DNA of 64,000 nucleotides, taken from positions 1 to 64,000 of the forward strand of contig JAVGVS010000476.1 in assembly GCA_032718565.1 (NCBI GenBank), given 5' to 3'. Source of the DNA: Distichodus sexfasciatus (Eukaryota > Chordata > Actinopteri > Characiformes > Distichodontidae). The notes under the pieces were generated by a model that ran no database searches, was not told the DNA's origin, and saw only the letters and a list, made by a program, of their open reading frames with translations. A program made the position numbers and the translations under genes. Of the stretch, positions 9,525 to 22,467 are shown piece by piece (within the stretch, counting starts at the first letter, position 1; every line of letters begins with the position of its first letter).

Positions 9525-11797
9525 CATCCTCTGCAAATTTTGTACCAACCACTGGTAGCAATGCAATGCAATGCAAATTGGGATTTAATTTGGTTGGTAA
9601 TTTAGATTAGTATGACATTAGTGGTATAAATGCATGATAAATATATCTGAGTTTATCTCAGTGTGTATTGTTGTGCTTCATTTTGCCACAAATAATGTTC
9701 AATGTAGGTAAACTCACTGCTTAATTGATTTGCATGTACAGAACATCTTCTGACACAAATGTGTTTACAAGAAACCACAATACATTTGCAAATATGAACA
9801 TTTCTACACACGGCTGTTATCTACAGTGCATGCACCTTCTCACATGGGTAAGGAGGCTCTGCATGAGCTGCAAAAAAATAATTATCAGACCTGGACAATT
9901 TCAGACAGTAAAAGGTCAAATGTTAGAAACATCAGAAAAACTGATTCAAGTGATGTGTAAAAGTTTTCTTACAACATACTAGCATATATATGGTTGTACA
10001 TGATCATATCAACAGTGTCTATACTTGGGTGTAGGTGTGTAGTAAGTGTAAACCTACTCATTGTGGTTAACCAGCCTACACTTCAGCCTACACTTCAGCC
10101 AGAACAGTACGTCCACCCGCCTAATATTGAGTAGACCTGCTGCAACGTGATCCATAAGCGACAAACTGTGATGCGCTGTGTGTTCTGACACATTTCAATC
10201 CAAACGATTTAAAATTGTTGCTTTAATACATTGGCTTTAATACATTCTGTTGCACAAGAGCATTTAAGCCAGTATAGCCAAGAAGTTCAGTGTGTTATTT
10301 ATGTGGCAGTGTTGTAATGAGACATGACAACTGTAAGCAAACAGATTTCTTATAACAAATATGTCCTCAATAAAGTGCCTATTTATGTTAAAACTTCCAA
10401 TTTTTGGTTTTCAGATTTCATCCTCTCTTTGTACCTCACATTTTAACAGATATGTTAAAAAAAGACGGATATAAAAGGGAATCAGAGATGTAAACAAGTG
10501 TGCTTCTGGTGAAATATAGTTTCATTACATATATCTCTTGTGCCATGCAAAGAGTTGGTCCCTGCCTCATGCCCGCAGTCCCGGCATAGGCTCCAATCCC
10601 TGCGACCCTGAAGGGGATTAAGCGGTTCAAGCAATGGCCTTTTAAACAGAATTTTAATTTATTTTCATTAACACTAACAACTTGCGATCTAAAGTGTCAT
10701 TGACCCTCATGGAGAAAATGAATTTCGAAATACACAGAATAGACCAAGACACAAAAGACGAGGCAATAAGGTTGATTCAGATGCCCCAAAACCCTGAAAT
10801 GACCCAAGTCCGAAAACTTGTTGTCAGTCTTAAAACATACCAGGTTACATGTTTTTTCATTACATGGCATGAATCTACGACAGTGAGATACATGAAAACC
10901 AAGTTACAAATTGAAGTGCGTACCAGAGATAGAGGAAAATAACATTTTTGACTATAATGCAGGGTGCTTTCTGTGAGTTTGTCCTGCTTTATCACCATCA
11001 CAAAGAGAAACCGATGTCTATAGGTTCTATAGTTGGTCTCGCAAGTTACCATGCCTATATACTTCCCCGCCAAAGACACATTCTGCAGACAGATTTTTAT
11101 CTACAGACGCCATCTCTTGTGGGTAGGCAAGTCTGACTGAGTCATGGGTTTTTAGGTGAGAAGAATGAAGAGGATTTCACAAAATAGACTCTGAACTGAC
11201 CTCAAGTTCTTCCGTTTTCAACAGCATTTGTAGAAAAAAGCTGAACTGCCTCAGCTGCAGGTAAAACTACTGGGATTAAGCACTGAATGGGTCATGATCT
11301 CACTGACGTAAGAGGTAAAAATATTTGTATACTCATAGTTTAAATTACTCAAACAAAGCGCTCTTTTAGATCTCTTTAGAAAGAAGTTATAGTACTCGGG
11401 ATATTCCAGGGCAGAAACTAAATGAAATTGCAAACTAAAAAAAACAATGACATTAAATAATTAATGGCAAACAGTTAACTGTAATGTACTTTTCTATGCA
11501 TCATATGCTACCATTTGCTACTATATTACTACTATATGATAGAGCATCATAGAATGGATATTTTTGTTGTGTGTATTGATGTGAGAATGTAGATCTACCT
11601 AGGGCAACATAAAGACAAAATGCCTACATTAATTAGCATGTATAAACTGACATAAAATTAGCATTAAATATTTAGTGACAGTTAAGTGTCTTAAAAGTAA
11701 GAAAGGTTTTTACAAGTGGTTGTTTTAATTTCATGTGATCAAGTGTGAAAAGTTTTTCCTCAATAACTTGCAATTACGTGACAAGTCAATTGTGCTA
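9525..11797. other. Spacer between genes A and B, no gene seen
   Basis: AT-rich sequence without a convincing exon. It holds a small duplication (CAGCCTACACTTCAGCCTACACTTCAGCC near 10073-10100) and a diverged SINE-like piece at about 10550-10640 (CCCTGAAGGGGATTAAGCGGTTCAAGC). Confidence 0.6.
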
Positions 11798-12043
11798 CAC
11801 TGTAACAAATTTCAGTAGTTTTCACAGCATTGTTACTGTATAATGAACAAATCCTTACTGTAGAACCTGTATACAGCATGTTGCTGTAGATTTGCAAAGC
11901 ATTATGGTTAAAATTCCTAGACAGGTGTATTCTACAGTAAAACTACATTGCTATATATCGTAATACAGTAATTTTAAGCGGGAATTTTCATCTTTATTTC
12001 TCATCTTTGAGTTATTTGGAACATAGAAATCATATTTCTAGTA

Positions 12044-12572
12044 CAGTGGTACTTTGACTTATGAGTGTCCCAACTAACGAGTTTTTCGAGATACGAGCCC
12101 TATCTCGGCCGGTTTTTTTTTTGTTGTTTTTTTGTTTTTCTTACAACACAGTAGAATGTCAGATTTGGCGTGAGATTGAGGCTGAATGCGTGACTGTCAC
12201 GCCAGATGCGTGAGAGTTGGCAACCCTGTTTGAAATGTTGGGAATGTGGGAGAAACTTTCAGCCTTCGTTCAAAAGAAACACCCAGAAAAGTTGCAACTG
12301 GGCGAGCGACGGCATTATTTAATGACACTTGCCTAACTTATTTCAGAAACATGCTGAAACGGAGGATGAAACAGACCACATTAGACAGGTTTTTATCGAA
12401 AACCCCTGCAGATGAAAGGGAGGAAAGGGCAAAAATCGGGGAATAAGATTCATGGAACGGAATATTGGCATTTCAATTCATTTCAATGGGGAAAATTGAT
12501 TTGACATACGAGTAATTTGAGTTACGAGGTCCGTCACGGAACGAGTTAAACTCGTAAGTCAAGGCACCACTG
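12044..12572. mobile_element. Mariner/pogo (Tigger-like) deleted element
   Basis: The inverted ends CAGTGGTACTTTGACTTATG and CATAAGTCAAGGCACCACTG-like are flanked by TA (12042-12043, 12573-12574). An internal open stretch at 12246-12446 ends in MLKRRMKQTTLDRFLSK, which resembles the basic tail of Tigger/pogo transposases. Most of the transposase is gone. Confidence 0.78.
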
Positions 12573-12761
12573 TATTTGTTTTCACGAAGCTAGAGAACGA
12601 CCCAGCACTTTTATAATGTTACGTCCTCCATAATATTAAGAAATTAAGTGCTGATGGGCAGATTCACACAATTTTCTTGCAAGCACTAACTATGAAGAGT
12701 CAACACATTCCTCAACCTTCGACTTCAGCAAGGTTAATTAACTCATTATTTTGCAACTGTA

Positions 12762-13667
12762 CGGGGTGGAAGTAACGAATTACAAATACTCACGTTACTG
12801 TAATTAAGTAGATTTTTTGGGGTACTTGTACTTTTATGAGTAGTTTTTCAAGTGTGTAATTTTACTCGTACTTGAGTACACTTTACACCATGTAATCTAC
12901 TTCGCTACTTATAAAATCAAAAGTCGCTACTGAGTACGCCCACAATTTGAATTAATATTCAAACCTTTCATCTGCATCTTTGCAGCCAATAAGGCTGTGC
13001 AATCGCGACCGCGCCAATTAATCTATGACGTAAGCAAAGAATAAACTCCGCTGCAGCAGCAGGCACAGGTGTCTGGAGGAACTACACAGTGGAGCACAAA
13101 CTCATTTATAGACTGAAGATTTGGAGACAAAGAAGCCAAAATAGAGCCAAACGAAGCCGGATAGACTCTGTTAATTTGAAAACCAGCTCTTGCTGAAACT
13201 GAACAAAAGGTTCAGAAAGTGAAGTGTGACAGAAATGCTATTATGTCTAAGAGTTTAAGACACTTACCTGCCTGTTGTTCGCATTGTATTGGGAAAAGTT
13301 TAAACTGTTCTATGCATGTTCAGAAACATTTTTGTCACTGTTTTAACAAACAAAATCCCTGCTTTATATCTACATTTATTTACAAAACGAATTGCCTTTC
13401 TGTACCTTGTTCATCTGAGAAATGTGCTTTGAACGTAGATATTTTATACTGGTGAATCGAATCGAATGCCTGCTATTGACGACGCAATAAAACATCCATC
13501 GGTTAAAAAGTAATTAATACTCTGAGTAGTTTTTGAGAAGAGTACTTTGTACTTTTACTCAAGTATTTTTTTTAACACCAGTACTTTTACTTATAATTGA
13601 GTACATTTTAACCAATGTAACAGTACTTGTACTTGAGTACAAATTTTCAGTACTCTTTCCACCTCTG
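12762..13667. mobile_element. hAT-type nonautonomous element (906 bp) with 8-bp target duplication
   Basis: Flanked by exact CAACTGTA copies at 12754-12761 and 13668-13675. The right end on the minus strand begins CAGAGGTGGAAAGAGTACTG, and both ends carry the AAGTACTTGAGTA-type subterminal motifs also found at 40253-41119. No transposase is recognisable. Confidence 0.88.
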
Positions 13668-14494
13668 CAACTGTACTTGTATTAGCTTAACCTAGCAGTA
13701 ATTTACGGGATTAGATTAGTGTCAAAATTAACGAATAAATATCACACCATTGACAAATATATTTCTTGATTCAGCAACAAATATAACAAGATTCACAAAG
13801 ATAATTTATGACTTACAAATAAATGTAATACCACTCACAAATGCATTTCTCGACTCAAAAAATGTTACACGATGCACAAATGTCAGTACAGTTACATTTA
13901 TTCACAAAGCGATAAATCTGCATTTACAAACCACCGTATATATTTGTGAATACCCCTACATTTATTTGTGGATTTTTGACAACTCCCTGACGGCGCTCGA
14001 TGCACTAATGTGTCAAACGGTAGCCAATCATATGTCTCCAAAGTTTACAGCCAATCACATCAACTGAAGTTCCAGCGTATGATTTAATGCTGTCAACATT
14101 GCGCTACATTTGGTCTTTTGGAGGGAATTGTAAGCAGCCACTTAAAGGTCAGGGAAAAGAATTAAGGATGGGAAAATATTTTTTTAAATATGGTTTTACG
14201 TTCCCTCGCATTAACTTCTGTACCGCCATCTTGACCAGTAGCGCCTCTGTACATTACATTCAGGACAGATGTCTGTGCAGACGATTCTTGCCCTGTCTCT
14301 GTTGTTGATATCTGCATGCACCCTTTTGAGGTAAACATGTTTAATGTCAACTAAAAATGATGCAAAATGTCATTATTAATGGTGTTTTTGGTAGACAAAA
14401 CAAACCCGCTATAGTTAGCCCTACAAGCACTAGTGCATGAATGTTCGCATTACTCATGGGTTGTTCATGAAGCTGTAGTGAAAGTCAGTGATTA

Positions 14495-14600
14495 TGTTGT
14501 CATTGTGAACACAGCACAGCATACAGTGCACCACAAGGAAATGTTAGCTCTGCATTTAACCCATCTGTGAGGGAGCAGATGGGTTCCCTGCTCTGATGCC
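14495..14600 (-). repeat. Partial tRNA-derived SINE copy, family 2
   Basis: It matches the distal part of the family at 6128-6350 (CATTGTGAACACAGCACAGC, CTCTGCATTTAACCCATC). The rest of the 14000-15480 stretch shows no supportable gene. Confidence 0.55.
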
Positions 14601-15482
14601 ACCTGACTGCTCACACTGTACGTCCATACACGACATGTCAGACTCTTGTATCCGGAACTGCCACGTAAACAGAAGAAGAAGAACCCGGAAGTGGGGAGAC
14701 GCTCACCTGAGAACTTCTGTTTGCGCATGCGCAGTGTGAGTGGTTGCGTGAAATCGGCTCGTGGCACTGCTTCAACGATACCCTCACGAGGGGCGACCAG
14801 GATTTCAAACGGGTTAGATTTTCTTGCGACCATACGATTGCTGATCGGGAGCTGGTCGTTACCCCATGTATACTACACGATGCACGACGCACGATTAAGC
14901 CGAAACTCGGGCCGATCCCCCAAAAACCGCACAGTGTTAGCCCACCTTAAGACGTCGCATTTGTGCATTTTTTTAGCCTAACCTGAGTGTACAGGAGTGT
15001 CATTTGCAACTGGTGAATACATTTTGCAGCATTATAGATTTTGGCTTTACATGTTGAAGTCTTTTGATTCTCAAGGGCCACTATCCTGCTTGTTTTTCAG
15101 CTATCCCTACGCTACCCACTGCTGAGTGACTGAACACACCTGGTCCAGGTAATCGGAAGCTGTAAGTGCAGGGATGGTTGGAAAATGAGCAGAAGGACAG
15201 TGGCCCTCGAGGACCGGGGTTGGCTACACTTATTCACTGTACAGGGCAGTGTCTTACTAATGCCCTCTTGTTTGTGTGTTTCTATATGTAAAACTGTGTG
15301 CATGTGTGTGTTTTATGTATTTTTCTAGGCTACCGCACCTTCATGTAGTAATAGAAACATTTTTTCTAATGGGAAGTAAGGAGTCACCAAAAATTGTCAT
15401 AGAGCCATTAGTGTTGATTAGTGCTGTCTATGCATTCCTACTGTACACCAGTCATTAATTCCTCTCTGTCCTTCCACTTCAG

Positions 15483-15561
15483 GGAAGAAGATTCCAGCCC
15501 AAGAAGACATCCAGTTCAGGAGGAAACAGCACACAAACCATATACGTCTTTGGGACCAGTA
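15483..15561 (+). other. Possible upstream exon of gene B
   Basis: A pyrimidine-rich acceptor (CTTCCACTTCAG) is followed by about 79 nt ending CCAGTAAAG, with GTCAGT just beyond as a possible donor. Fish NLRs of this type often have extra 5' exons. No domain is recognisable, the phase is untested, and this could be chance. Confidence 0.2.
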
Positions 15562-16489
15562 AAGTCAGTCTTAAACATTTTATTGGTTGAATGTCTACAG
15601 TTTTTTTGTACATATGTTGTTTGTGTTTTTCTACATTTCTGCTTTTAATTGATCATTTTACTTACTTGGATTTTTTGTGTTTGTAAAAAAACAAAACCTG
15701 AAAATATGTAATAGTTGTCTATATGGTGATGCTTTCGTGTTTTTTATCATATTGAATTAACTGTACAGGATACAGTGACTGCACGTACAAACAAATGTTG
15801 GATAAAGCAAATGTAAAACAACTTGCGCAAATCTCTGTCCTTTGTTGTTTTTCTTTCTGTTTTTTTCTTTTATAGTTGTGTCTAAAAGTAAAAAACAGTA
15901 TTTTTGAAATTATCTGTATATGCATTGAAGTGTTACAAAATAATTTTAGGCCTTGGTGTTTGGCATTGGCAGGTTTACTTGAAGAGGAAGGATTGTTTGG
16001 GAAAGCATTGTTGTTGTTTATGAAGTAAAGCTTTTTAAAAACTGTTTTAAATGTTAAGTTAACTAAAATAACTGACATGTTTTGTGACAAAAACGGCGTC
16101 TTCATTTTACTGTATGCAATAATTTTACATTATAACAAATAATGCATATTGCAGTAGTCTAATGTGTGCTATAATGAAAAATACCGCACCTTATTACTGT
16201 GATCACAATTACAGTCTGTGCTTACTACTGTAATAACAATTACAGTACTCAGATTATTACTGTAATAACAATTACAGTATTTTGTATGTACTGTGGTTAA
16301 ATTGACAGTAAGCATACTGTAGAATGTTCTACAGCAACTTACTAGCTAATAGCTGCCAGCTAGTTACTGTACATTTCACGGTATCCTTGTTACAGTGCAT
16401 TTTATTTCATATGACATCTAGAATTTGAATGTTGCATCTTCATGCTGCAATTAATTTAAATCAGATATATTTCTCAATTAGGAACCAAG

Positions 16490-17366
16490 ATGAACTGTTG
16501 CTGTTTTAAAGGACAAAGGGCCAAACAAAGGGAATCTAATTATGTGGTGAGCATTTTCATGGGCAGTTTTATTTAAGTCTAGTCAAATTGCTTACCATAA
16601 AAGTGCTAAGTATGTGTTACTATTCCTCTAATTATTAGAAAACCTTCTCTTCAGATAACAACACTTCAGGTAATCAGAAACTCATGCTTATCTTCTCTTA
16701 TTTTATAGTGGAAATATGAATACTTTTGCATATTAGGACAAACACAAATTATTTTTATGTACATAGTCATATATATTTGTAACATTTTCCTTTCTGAAAT
16801 TGCAGACCAGTGTGGCCAAGTCTACACCATAACATCTGGAGGAAATGCCTATGTGCCATTAATAGTCGGAAATACAATTAATGGACCGTTAAATGTCACT
16901 GTAAATCATTCTAAAGCTAAAGGTAACCGATCAGGAATTTTAAAAACCAACGTGAAGGAAATACTGCACATACATTGCATGAACCATTTTCCATATTAAA
17001 TTTAGTATTGTCTGTTTAAAAGAAAATCGCAATTGGTAAAAATGTCTTCTTATAGCCACATATACAAACCCTACTAACCCTAAACCAGTTTGTCACAACA
17101 GAATATCAGATATTGTCTGTTTTGTCCATTTATTTGCAATTCTTTCAATACTTCCACTGTATTTTTCATTGATTTGTAGATTTCATGTTTTGGACAAAAC
17201 TACATTTTAAAACATATTTTGTAAAGTGTGACAATTGGCACCCATATTGTTGGCATATATTATAGTTCTTTCTTTTTCTCAGGAGAAAAGTATGATAAAA
17301 TAACCGACAAAAGATTAGACTCCTCTCCTGGACCTGATATTGCAAATTCCCTGAAACAATCTGCAG
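16490..17366 (+). CDS. Gene B N-terminal exons
   Basis: Exon 1 (16490-16546) starts MNCCCFKGQRAKQRESNYV. The CCC cluster next to basic residues could be palmitoylated, but that is a guess. Exon 2 is 16639-16669. Exon 3 (16806-16922) encodes a segment with GGNAYVPLIVGNTINGPLNV, resembling the short '...VSGNTFNGPVNI...' element before FISNA in fish NLRC3-like proteins. Exon 4 is 17283-17366. Apart from exon 1 (phase 0 at its end) the junctions are phase 1. Confidence 0.6.
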
Positions 17367-20300
17367 GTGAACTAAATAATTTCATCCTTGCTAATGCAGG
17401 TTAATTTTGTTTAATTTTCTCGCAGCAATTACCAGAGTCAAAGCGATGATTACTTCCTTGCCTTGTCTTGCCAAACTTAGCTGCAATTTACTCAGATATT
17501 GTCACTTGAACACCCTTTAACTGTAGAATTTACTTTAGAATGTAGCTTGCTTGTGTTTGTAGCATTTAAGCTATACGGAAACACTTGTTTAAATGTTTTT
17601 ACTCATTTTATCTGTCCCCATAAAATGCAGTAGAAAAAGTCTTGGAGAAGTACAAACTGAGGCTGCAGGAGAGATGCGAGCACATTTTCGAGGGAATAGC
17701 AAAAGAAAGCACGACACTTCTGCAAAATGTTTACACTGAGCTCTACATTGTAGAGGGAGAGAAGAAAATACAGAATGACATACATGAGGTTTGGCAAACC
17801 GAAGACCAAAGCAGAATGCACTGCACTCATGACAAACCTATTAGCTGCAATGATATTTTTAAATCCTCAGCTATGCCTGGACATGCAGACAGAAAAATAA
17901 GAACGGTTCTAACTAAAGGAATTGCTGGAATTGGAAAAACTGTCTCTGTGCAGAAATTCATTCTGGACTGGACCAGTGGGACTGCCAATTATGATATAGA
18001 TTTGATCTTTTTGCTTCCATTCAGAGAGCTAAACTTGGTTAAAGATGAGCAATTTAGCCTGCAAAACCTTATCATTTATTTATGTCCCGAACTTCAATCT
18101 GTTATGGAGGAATTAATTCAAAAGCCCAATCTCCTGTTTATTTTTGATGGTCTGGATGAAAGTCAAATAATGCCAATATTTGACTGCAAAAACCTGTCTG
18201 ATCCTACTAAAAAATCTGAAATAGCTGAGCTGTTGGCAAACCTGATAAAAGGTAAGCTGCTTCCCAGTGCTCAGGTATGGATAACCTCACGGCCTGCTGC
18301 AACAAAACAAATACCATCTGAATATATCCACCGTGTGACAGAAATTCATGGGTTTAATGAGAATCAGAAAATAGAGTATTTCAGTAAGAAAATTCAGGCC
18401 AAAGAAAAGGCTGATAAAATCATAAAGCATATTCAACAGTCAAGAACACTCAACGGCATGTGCTACATACCAGTTTTCTGTCAGATCTTAGCCACTGTGT
18501 TTCAACACATGTTTCACCAAAATAAAGAGATACCAAAAACTCTGACAGAAATGTATACGCAACTACTGCTTATTCAGATGGACGTGAAACAGCAAAAATA
18601 TGGCAACTGTGTAGAGAAAGATTCAAAAACGCTGCTTGAATCCAATAGTCAGATGCTGCTGAAACTAGCTGAGCTGGCATTCCAACAGCTGATGAAAGGC
18701 AATGTGATTTTCTATGAACACGACCTGACCGAATGTGGCATCAAAATCTCGGAGGCCTTGGTGTACTCTGGTATTTGCACAGAGATCTTTAAAGTTGAAT
18801 CCGTGTTTTTCCAGAGAAGGGTGTACTGCTTTGTGCATCTGAGCATTCAGGAGTTCATGGCAGCATTCTACGTCTTCCACTGTTACGAGTGCAAGAACAT
18901 GGAGGCACTTGGGTACCTCCTGCAAAATGAGCCTAAAAGCGTATGCAAAGGCCTGTCACACAATGTTACCCTGGACAAGTTGCTTGAAGCAGCAATGAAC
19001 AAAGCTTTAAAGTGCCACAACGGACAACTAGACCTTTTTATTCGTTTCCTAATGGGTCTCACGCTGGAGTCAAATCAGAGGCTACTTCAAGGCATCTTGA
19101 TGCCCCAGAGCAACTCAACATGTTTGGAGAACATGATTCTGTACATCAAGAGCAAAATACAAACAGAAGATCTTCCCACAGAACGAATCATCAACCTTTT
19201 TTTCTGCCTGACTGAAATGAATGACCAGTCCCTCTCAAAAGAGATTCAGGAGTACTTGAAATCAGATAAACATCCGCAACCAAAGGTTTCCTCTGGACAG
19301 TGTTCGGCAATAGCCTGGATGCTTCTGATGTCAGAAGATGCACTGGATGAGTTGGACAAGGAGAATTTCAACACCACTTGGGAGGGATACAAAAGATTGA
19401 TCCCAGCTGTCAGCAACTGCAGAAAGGCTGTGTGAGTTTTCATTTTAAGTTTTTGCAGCATTAGTGAATTAGATGAGGTTCAGATTTTTCCTCTTTTACC
19501 TTTTAGATGCTCAAAATTTGCTGACGGCTCCATTTGTTACAAGTTTTGTTCAGACTTTTAACTTGATTTCACTTTACTCATTTGCAGCTTAGCCGGCTGT
19601 AACCTCAATGCAGACTCCTGTGAAATGCTAAAACTAGCTCTACAAAAAGAAATGTCCACCCTGCGATATCTGGAACTTAGTAATAACAAGTTGCAGGATT
19701 CAGGAGTAGAGCTGCTCTGTGATGGACTGAACAGTTCACAGTGTAAACTGGAGATACTTAAGTGAGAATTCAACTGTTGACTGAATTATAAACTGTTAAA
19801 ACTGTATTGACGTAAGCATTTGTAGTTATAGTTATAGATCTTCATTTACTCAAACATTTCAAGTCTTCCTTAAAGCTCTGTGTCACCATTACCTTGCAGA
19901 CTTTCTGGTTGCAGTCTTACCATAAACTCCTGTAATTTACTAACATCACTTCTACAATCCAAATGTTCCTCTCTGCGAGAACTTGATTTTAGCAACAATG
20001 ACCTTGGGGATTCTGGAGTGAAAATACTTGCTGATGGCCTGACAAGTCCACACTGTAAACTGGAGATACTAAAGTGAGATTTTTCCTAATTACATGGTGA
20101 TAGATTAATGACAGACACTAAAGGCATTCAATCTGACATAATTGTTTGTTTTTATTCTCAAGCTTTTGTACATTTATGTTTAAAATAAGTATAATCCTAA
20201 CCTTTGACAAAACACTAGAGATGTAGAGTTGCTTTGAGGACTTCATACTGATTTTCTAAAAAAACAAAAAAAATCTATTTACTGACTCCATTGCTTCACA

Positions 20301-22467
20301 GAAGATAACTTTCTTTTACTAGCAGTCAAATTATAGACATGAGTCAGAATCACAATTAAATATTGAGTCTATAGTGTTTTAAATGATCACTTTTGGATTT
20401 GCCTTGTAAAAGGTGAATAATGGGTTTATAAAACGTTGGTGTATATGTGGCATTTAACTGCAGTTTGTGCCTCAACAAAGTGATTGCAGATAATTGACAA
20501 TTGGTTTTCAACCCTGTTAAGTAGTAATTAAAAAGGTTTCCTTGAAATTTAGTTTGAGCTCTATTGCATAAATTTTGCTGTTGCAGAGTATCTTTATGTA
20601 ATCTGGGACCAATGGCTTGCATCACGTTTGCATCAGTTCTACAATTAGAAAATTCCTCTCTCAGGCAACTTGACCTCAACAACAATGACCTACAGGATTC
20701 AGGGGTCAAAATGCTCAGCGTTGGAATGCAAAGTGTTAATTGCAAATTGAAGATACTCAGGTGAAATTTATGTGTTAATATTTACAGATTATATCTGCAA
20801 AATTGAATTACACAAATGTGTCATGAATAAAAAGAAATACTACCAAACCACACAACACTGTGTTAAAAAGTCTAAAAATGTGGTTATACACTACCAAAAG
20901 TTTGGACACACCTTCCCATTCAATGTTTTATTCTTATTATCATGACTATTGACATTGTAGATTCTCACTGAAGGCACTATGAATGAACACATATGGAATT
21001 ATGTAGTAAACAAAAAGTGTGAAATAACCCAGAACATTTTTTATATCTTAGATTCTTGAAAATAACCACCCTTTGCTTTGATCACTGCTTTGCACACTCT
21101 TGGCATTCTCTCGATGAGCTTTATGAGGTAGTCACCTGAAATGGTTTTCCAACAGTCTTGAAGGAGTTCCCAGAGATGCTGAGCACTTGTTGGCCCTTTT
21201 GCCTTCACTCTGCGGTCCATCTCATCCCAGACCATCTCGATTAGGTTTGGTCAGGTGACCGTGGAGGCCAGGCCATGTGGCGCAGCACTCCAGCACTCTC
21301 CTTCTTGGTCAAATAGCCCTTACACAGTTCATTCATAGTTTTGATGCCTTTAGTGAGAATCTACAATGTAAATAGTAATGAAAATAAAGAAAAAACATTG
21401 AATGGAAAGGTGTGTCCAAACCTTTGACTGGTAGAGTATTTCAAAGAGTAAATTAGGTAAAGATCATTTTTGATCATCCAAAACAAGAATAACAATGTTT
21501 TTTTTTTTAATTCCGTTTATCTTTCACTCTACAGGTTGTCTGGTTGTTTAGTCAAAGAAGAAGGTTGTTCTTTTCTGGCTTCAGCTCTGAGGTCAAATCC
21601 TTCACATCTTATAGAACTGGATCTGACCTACAACTACCCAGGGGACATAGGAGTGAGTCTACTGTCCAGTATACTGGAAGATCCGCAATGCAAACTGGAA
21701 ACACTCAGGTAGCACTATGTACATTTCATACTTTTATTATTCTTAAGCACTTTTAATGTCATATGTTTTAATTCTGGATTCTACGTGGTTTTAGGATTGA
21801 TAAAGCAGAAGAAATCAGGATCAAATCAGGCCTTCAAAAATGTATGTTATCTTTGCAATGTTCTAAAGGAGTTTCACACACACAATTTTGGAAGCGATGT
21901 TCTTGCATGTACTATCTGTTATTTGTTGTAGATTCCTGCGAGCTCACACTGGATCCAGACACAGCACACCCAAATCTCTGTGTCTGTGAATGCAGAACGG
22001 TGGTGTGGAAAACAGAACAGATGTCATATCCTGATCATCCAGAGAGATTTGATTACTGGATCCAAGTGCTGTGTAAAAACAAGCTGTCTAATCGATGTTA
22101 CTGGGAGGCTGAATGGAGTGGAAGGGTTTTATTAGCGGTGGCATATAGAGGAATTAGCCGAAAAGGAGACAGTGATGACTGTCGGTTTGGAAACAATGAA
22201 AAATCTTGGTGTCTGTTTTGTTCAGATAACAGTTTGTCTGCCTGCCACAATAATAAATTTGCTGTCATATCATCCCCAAACTCCAGGAACAACAGAGTAG
22301 GAGTGTATGTGGACTGGTTGGCCGGTATTCTGTCCTTCTACAGCATCTTATCTGACACACCAACACCCGTCCACTTATACACATTCCACTCCTCATTCAC
22401 TCAGCCTCTCTATGCTGGCTTTGGGTTAGGTTCGGAATCCTCAGTGTGTGTGTGTTTGTTAGAATAA
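16490..22467 (+). CDS. Gene B: FISNA-NACHT-LRR-PRY/SPRY NLR (NLRC3-like)
   Basis: Proposed exons: 16490-16546, 16639-16669, 16806-16922, 17283-17366, 17631-19431, 19588-19761, 19900-20073, 20587-20760, 21535-21708, 21795-21841, 21932-22467. The phases agree and join to 3369 nt, or 1122 residues, without a stop. N-terminal short exons are followed by FISNA, NACHT with Walker A (GIAGIGKT) and Walker B (LLFIFDGLDES), winged-helix/HD regions, four LRR exons, the 47-nt linker and PRY-SPRY. The family are cytosolic NTP-driven innate immune receptors that are greatly expanded in teleosts. Gene B runs convergently towards gene C. No lesion was seen. Further 5' exons cannot be excluded. Confidence 0.82.
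17631..19431 (+). CDS. Gene B FISNA-NACHT-HD exon
   Basis: A single 1801-nt exon. FISNA is VLEKYKLRLQERCEHIFEGI to about TELYIVEG. NACHT shows RTVLTKGIAGIGKTVSVQKF (Walker A), LPFRELNLVKDE, LFIFDGLDES (Walker B) and the sensor region VWITSRPAA. The winged-helix/HD2 part contains VYCFVHLSIQEFMAAFYVF. It ends NCRKAV at phase 2. All nucleotide-binding motifs look intact, so ATPase function is plausible. Confidence 0.92.
19588..21708 (+). CDS. Gene B four LRR exons
   Basis: 19588-19761, 19900-20073, 20587-20760 and 21535-21708 are each exactly 174 nt and phase 2-2. They start xLAGC/xLSGC and end CKLEIL/CKLETL. The last is the pre-SPRY type (LSGCLVKEEGCSFLASAL). Skipping any one keeps the frame. 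Confidence 0.88.
20889..21436. mobile_element. Tc1-type element, deleted (548 bp)
   Basis: The same family as 4686-5216, with flanking TA at 20887-20888 and 21437-21438. The left end has lost four bases of the terminus (CACTACC then AAAAGTTTGG). The minus strand at 21041-21235 keeps a transposase carboxyl fragment. It is inserted in the intron before the last LRR exon of gene B. Confidence 0.85.
21932..22467 (+). CDS. Gene B PRY-SPRY (B30.2) exon
   Basis: Begins YSCELTLDPDTA, then DHPERFDYWIQVLC, RCYWEAEWSG, GISRKGDSDDCRFGNNEKSW, VGVYVDWLAGILSFYS and TQPLYAGFGL. The stop is at 22465-22467. It is preceded by the linker exon 21795-21841. Length and motifs are those of a complete B30.2 domain. 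Confidence 0.92.

Larger units (their letters stand above)
11798..16398. mobile_element. Possible composite element or pair of related MITE ends
   Basis: The left end reads CACTGTAACAAATTTCAG and the right end, on the minus strand, reads CACTGTAACAAGGATACC. Both inner flanks carry GCTGTAGA and CTACAGTA motifs. This could be one 4.6-kb element with other transposons nested inside (12044-12572, 12762-13667) or two independent related insertions. No target duplication was seen. Direct repeats of ATTACTGTAATAACAATTAC occur at about 16190-16280. Confidence 0.4.

Noticed and set aside
12246..12446. Small basic protein ending in a TTLDRF motif
   Set aside because: It lies wholly inside a TA-flanked mariner/pogo element, so it is a transposase remnant and not a host gene.
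14492..14981. Overlapping open stretches on both strands
   Set aside because: No recognisable domain, no splice support, and part is SINE sequence.
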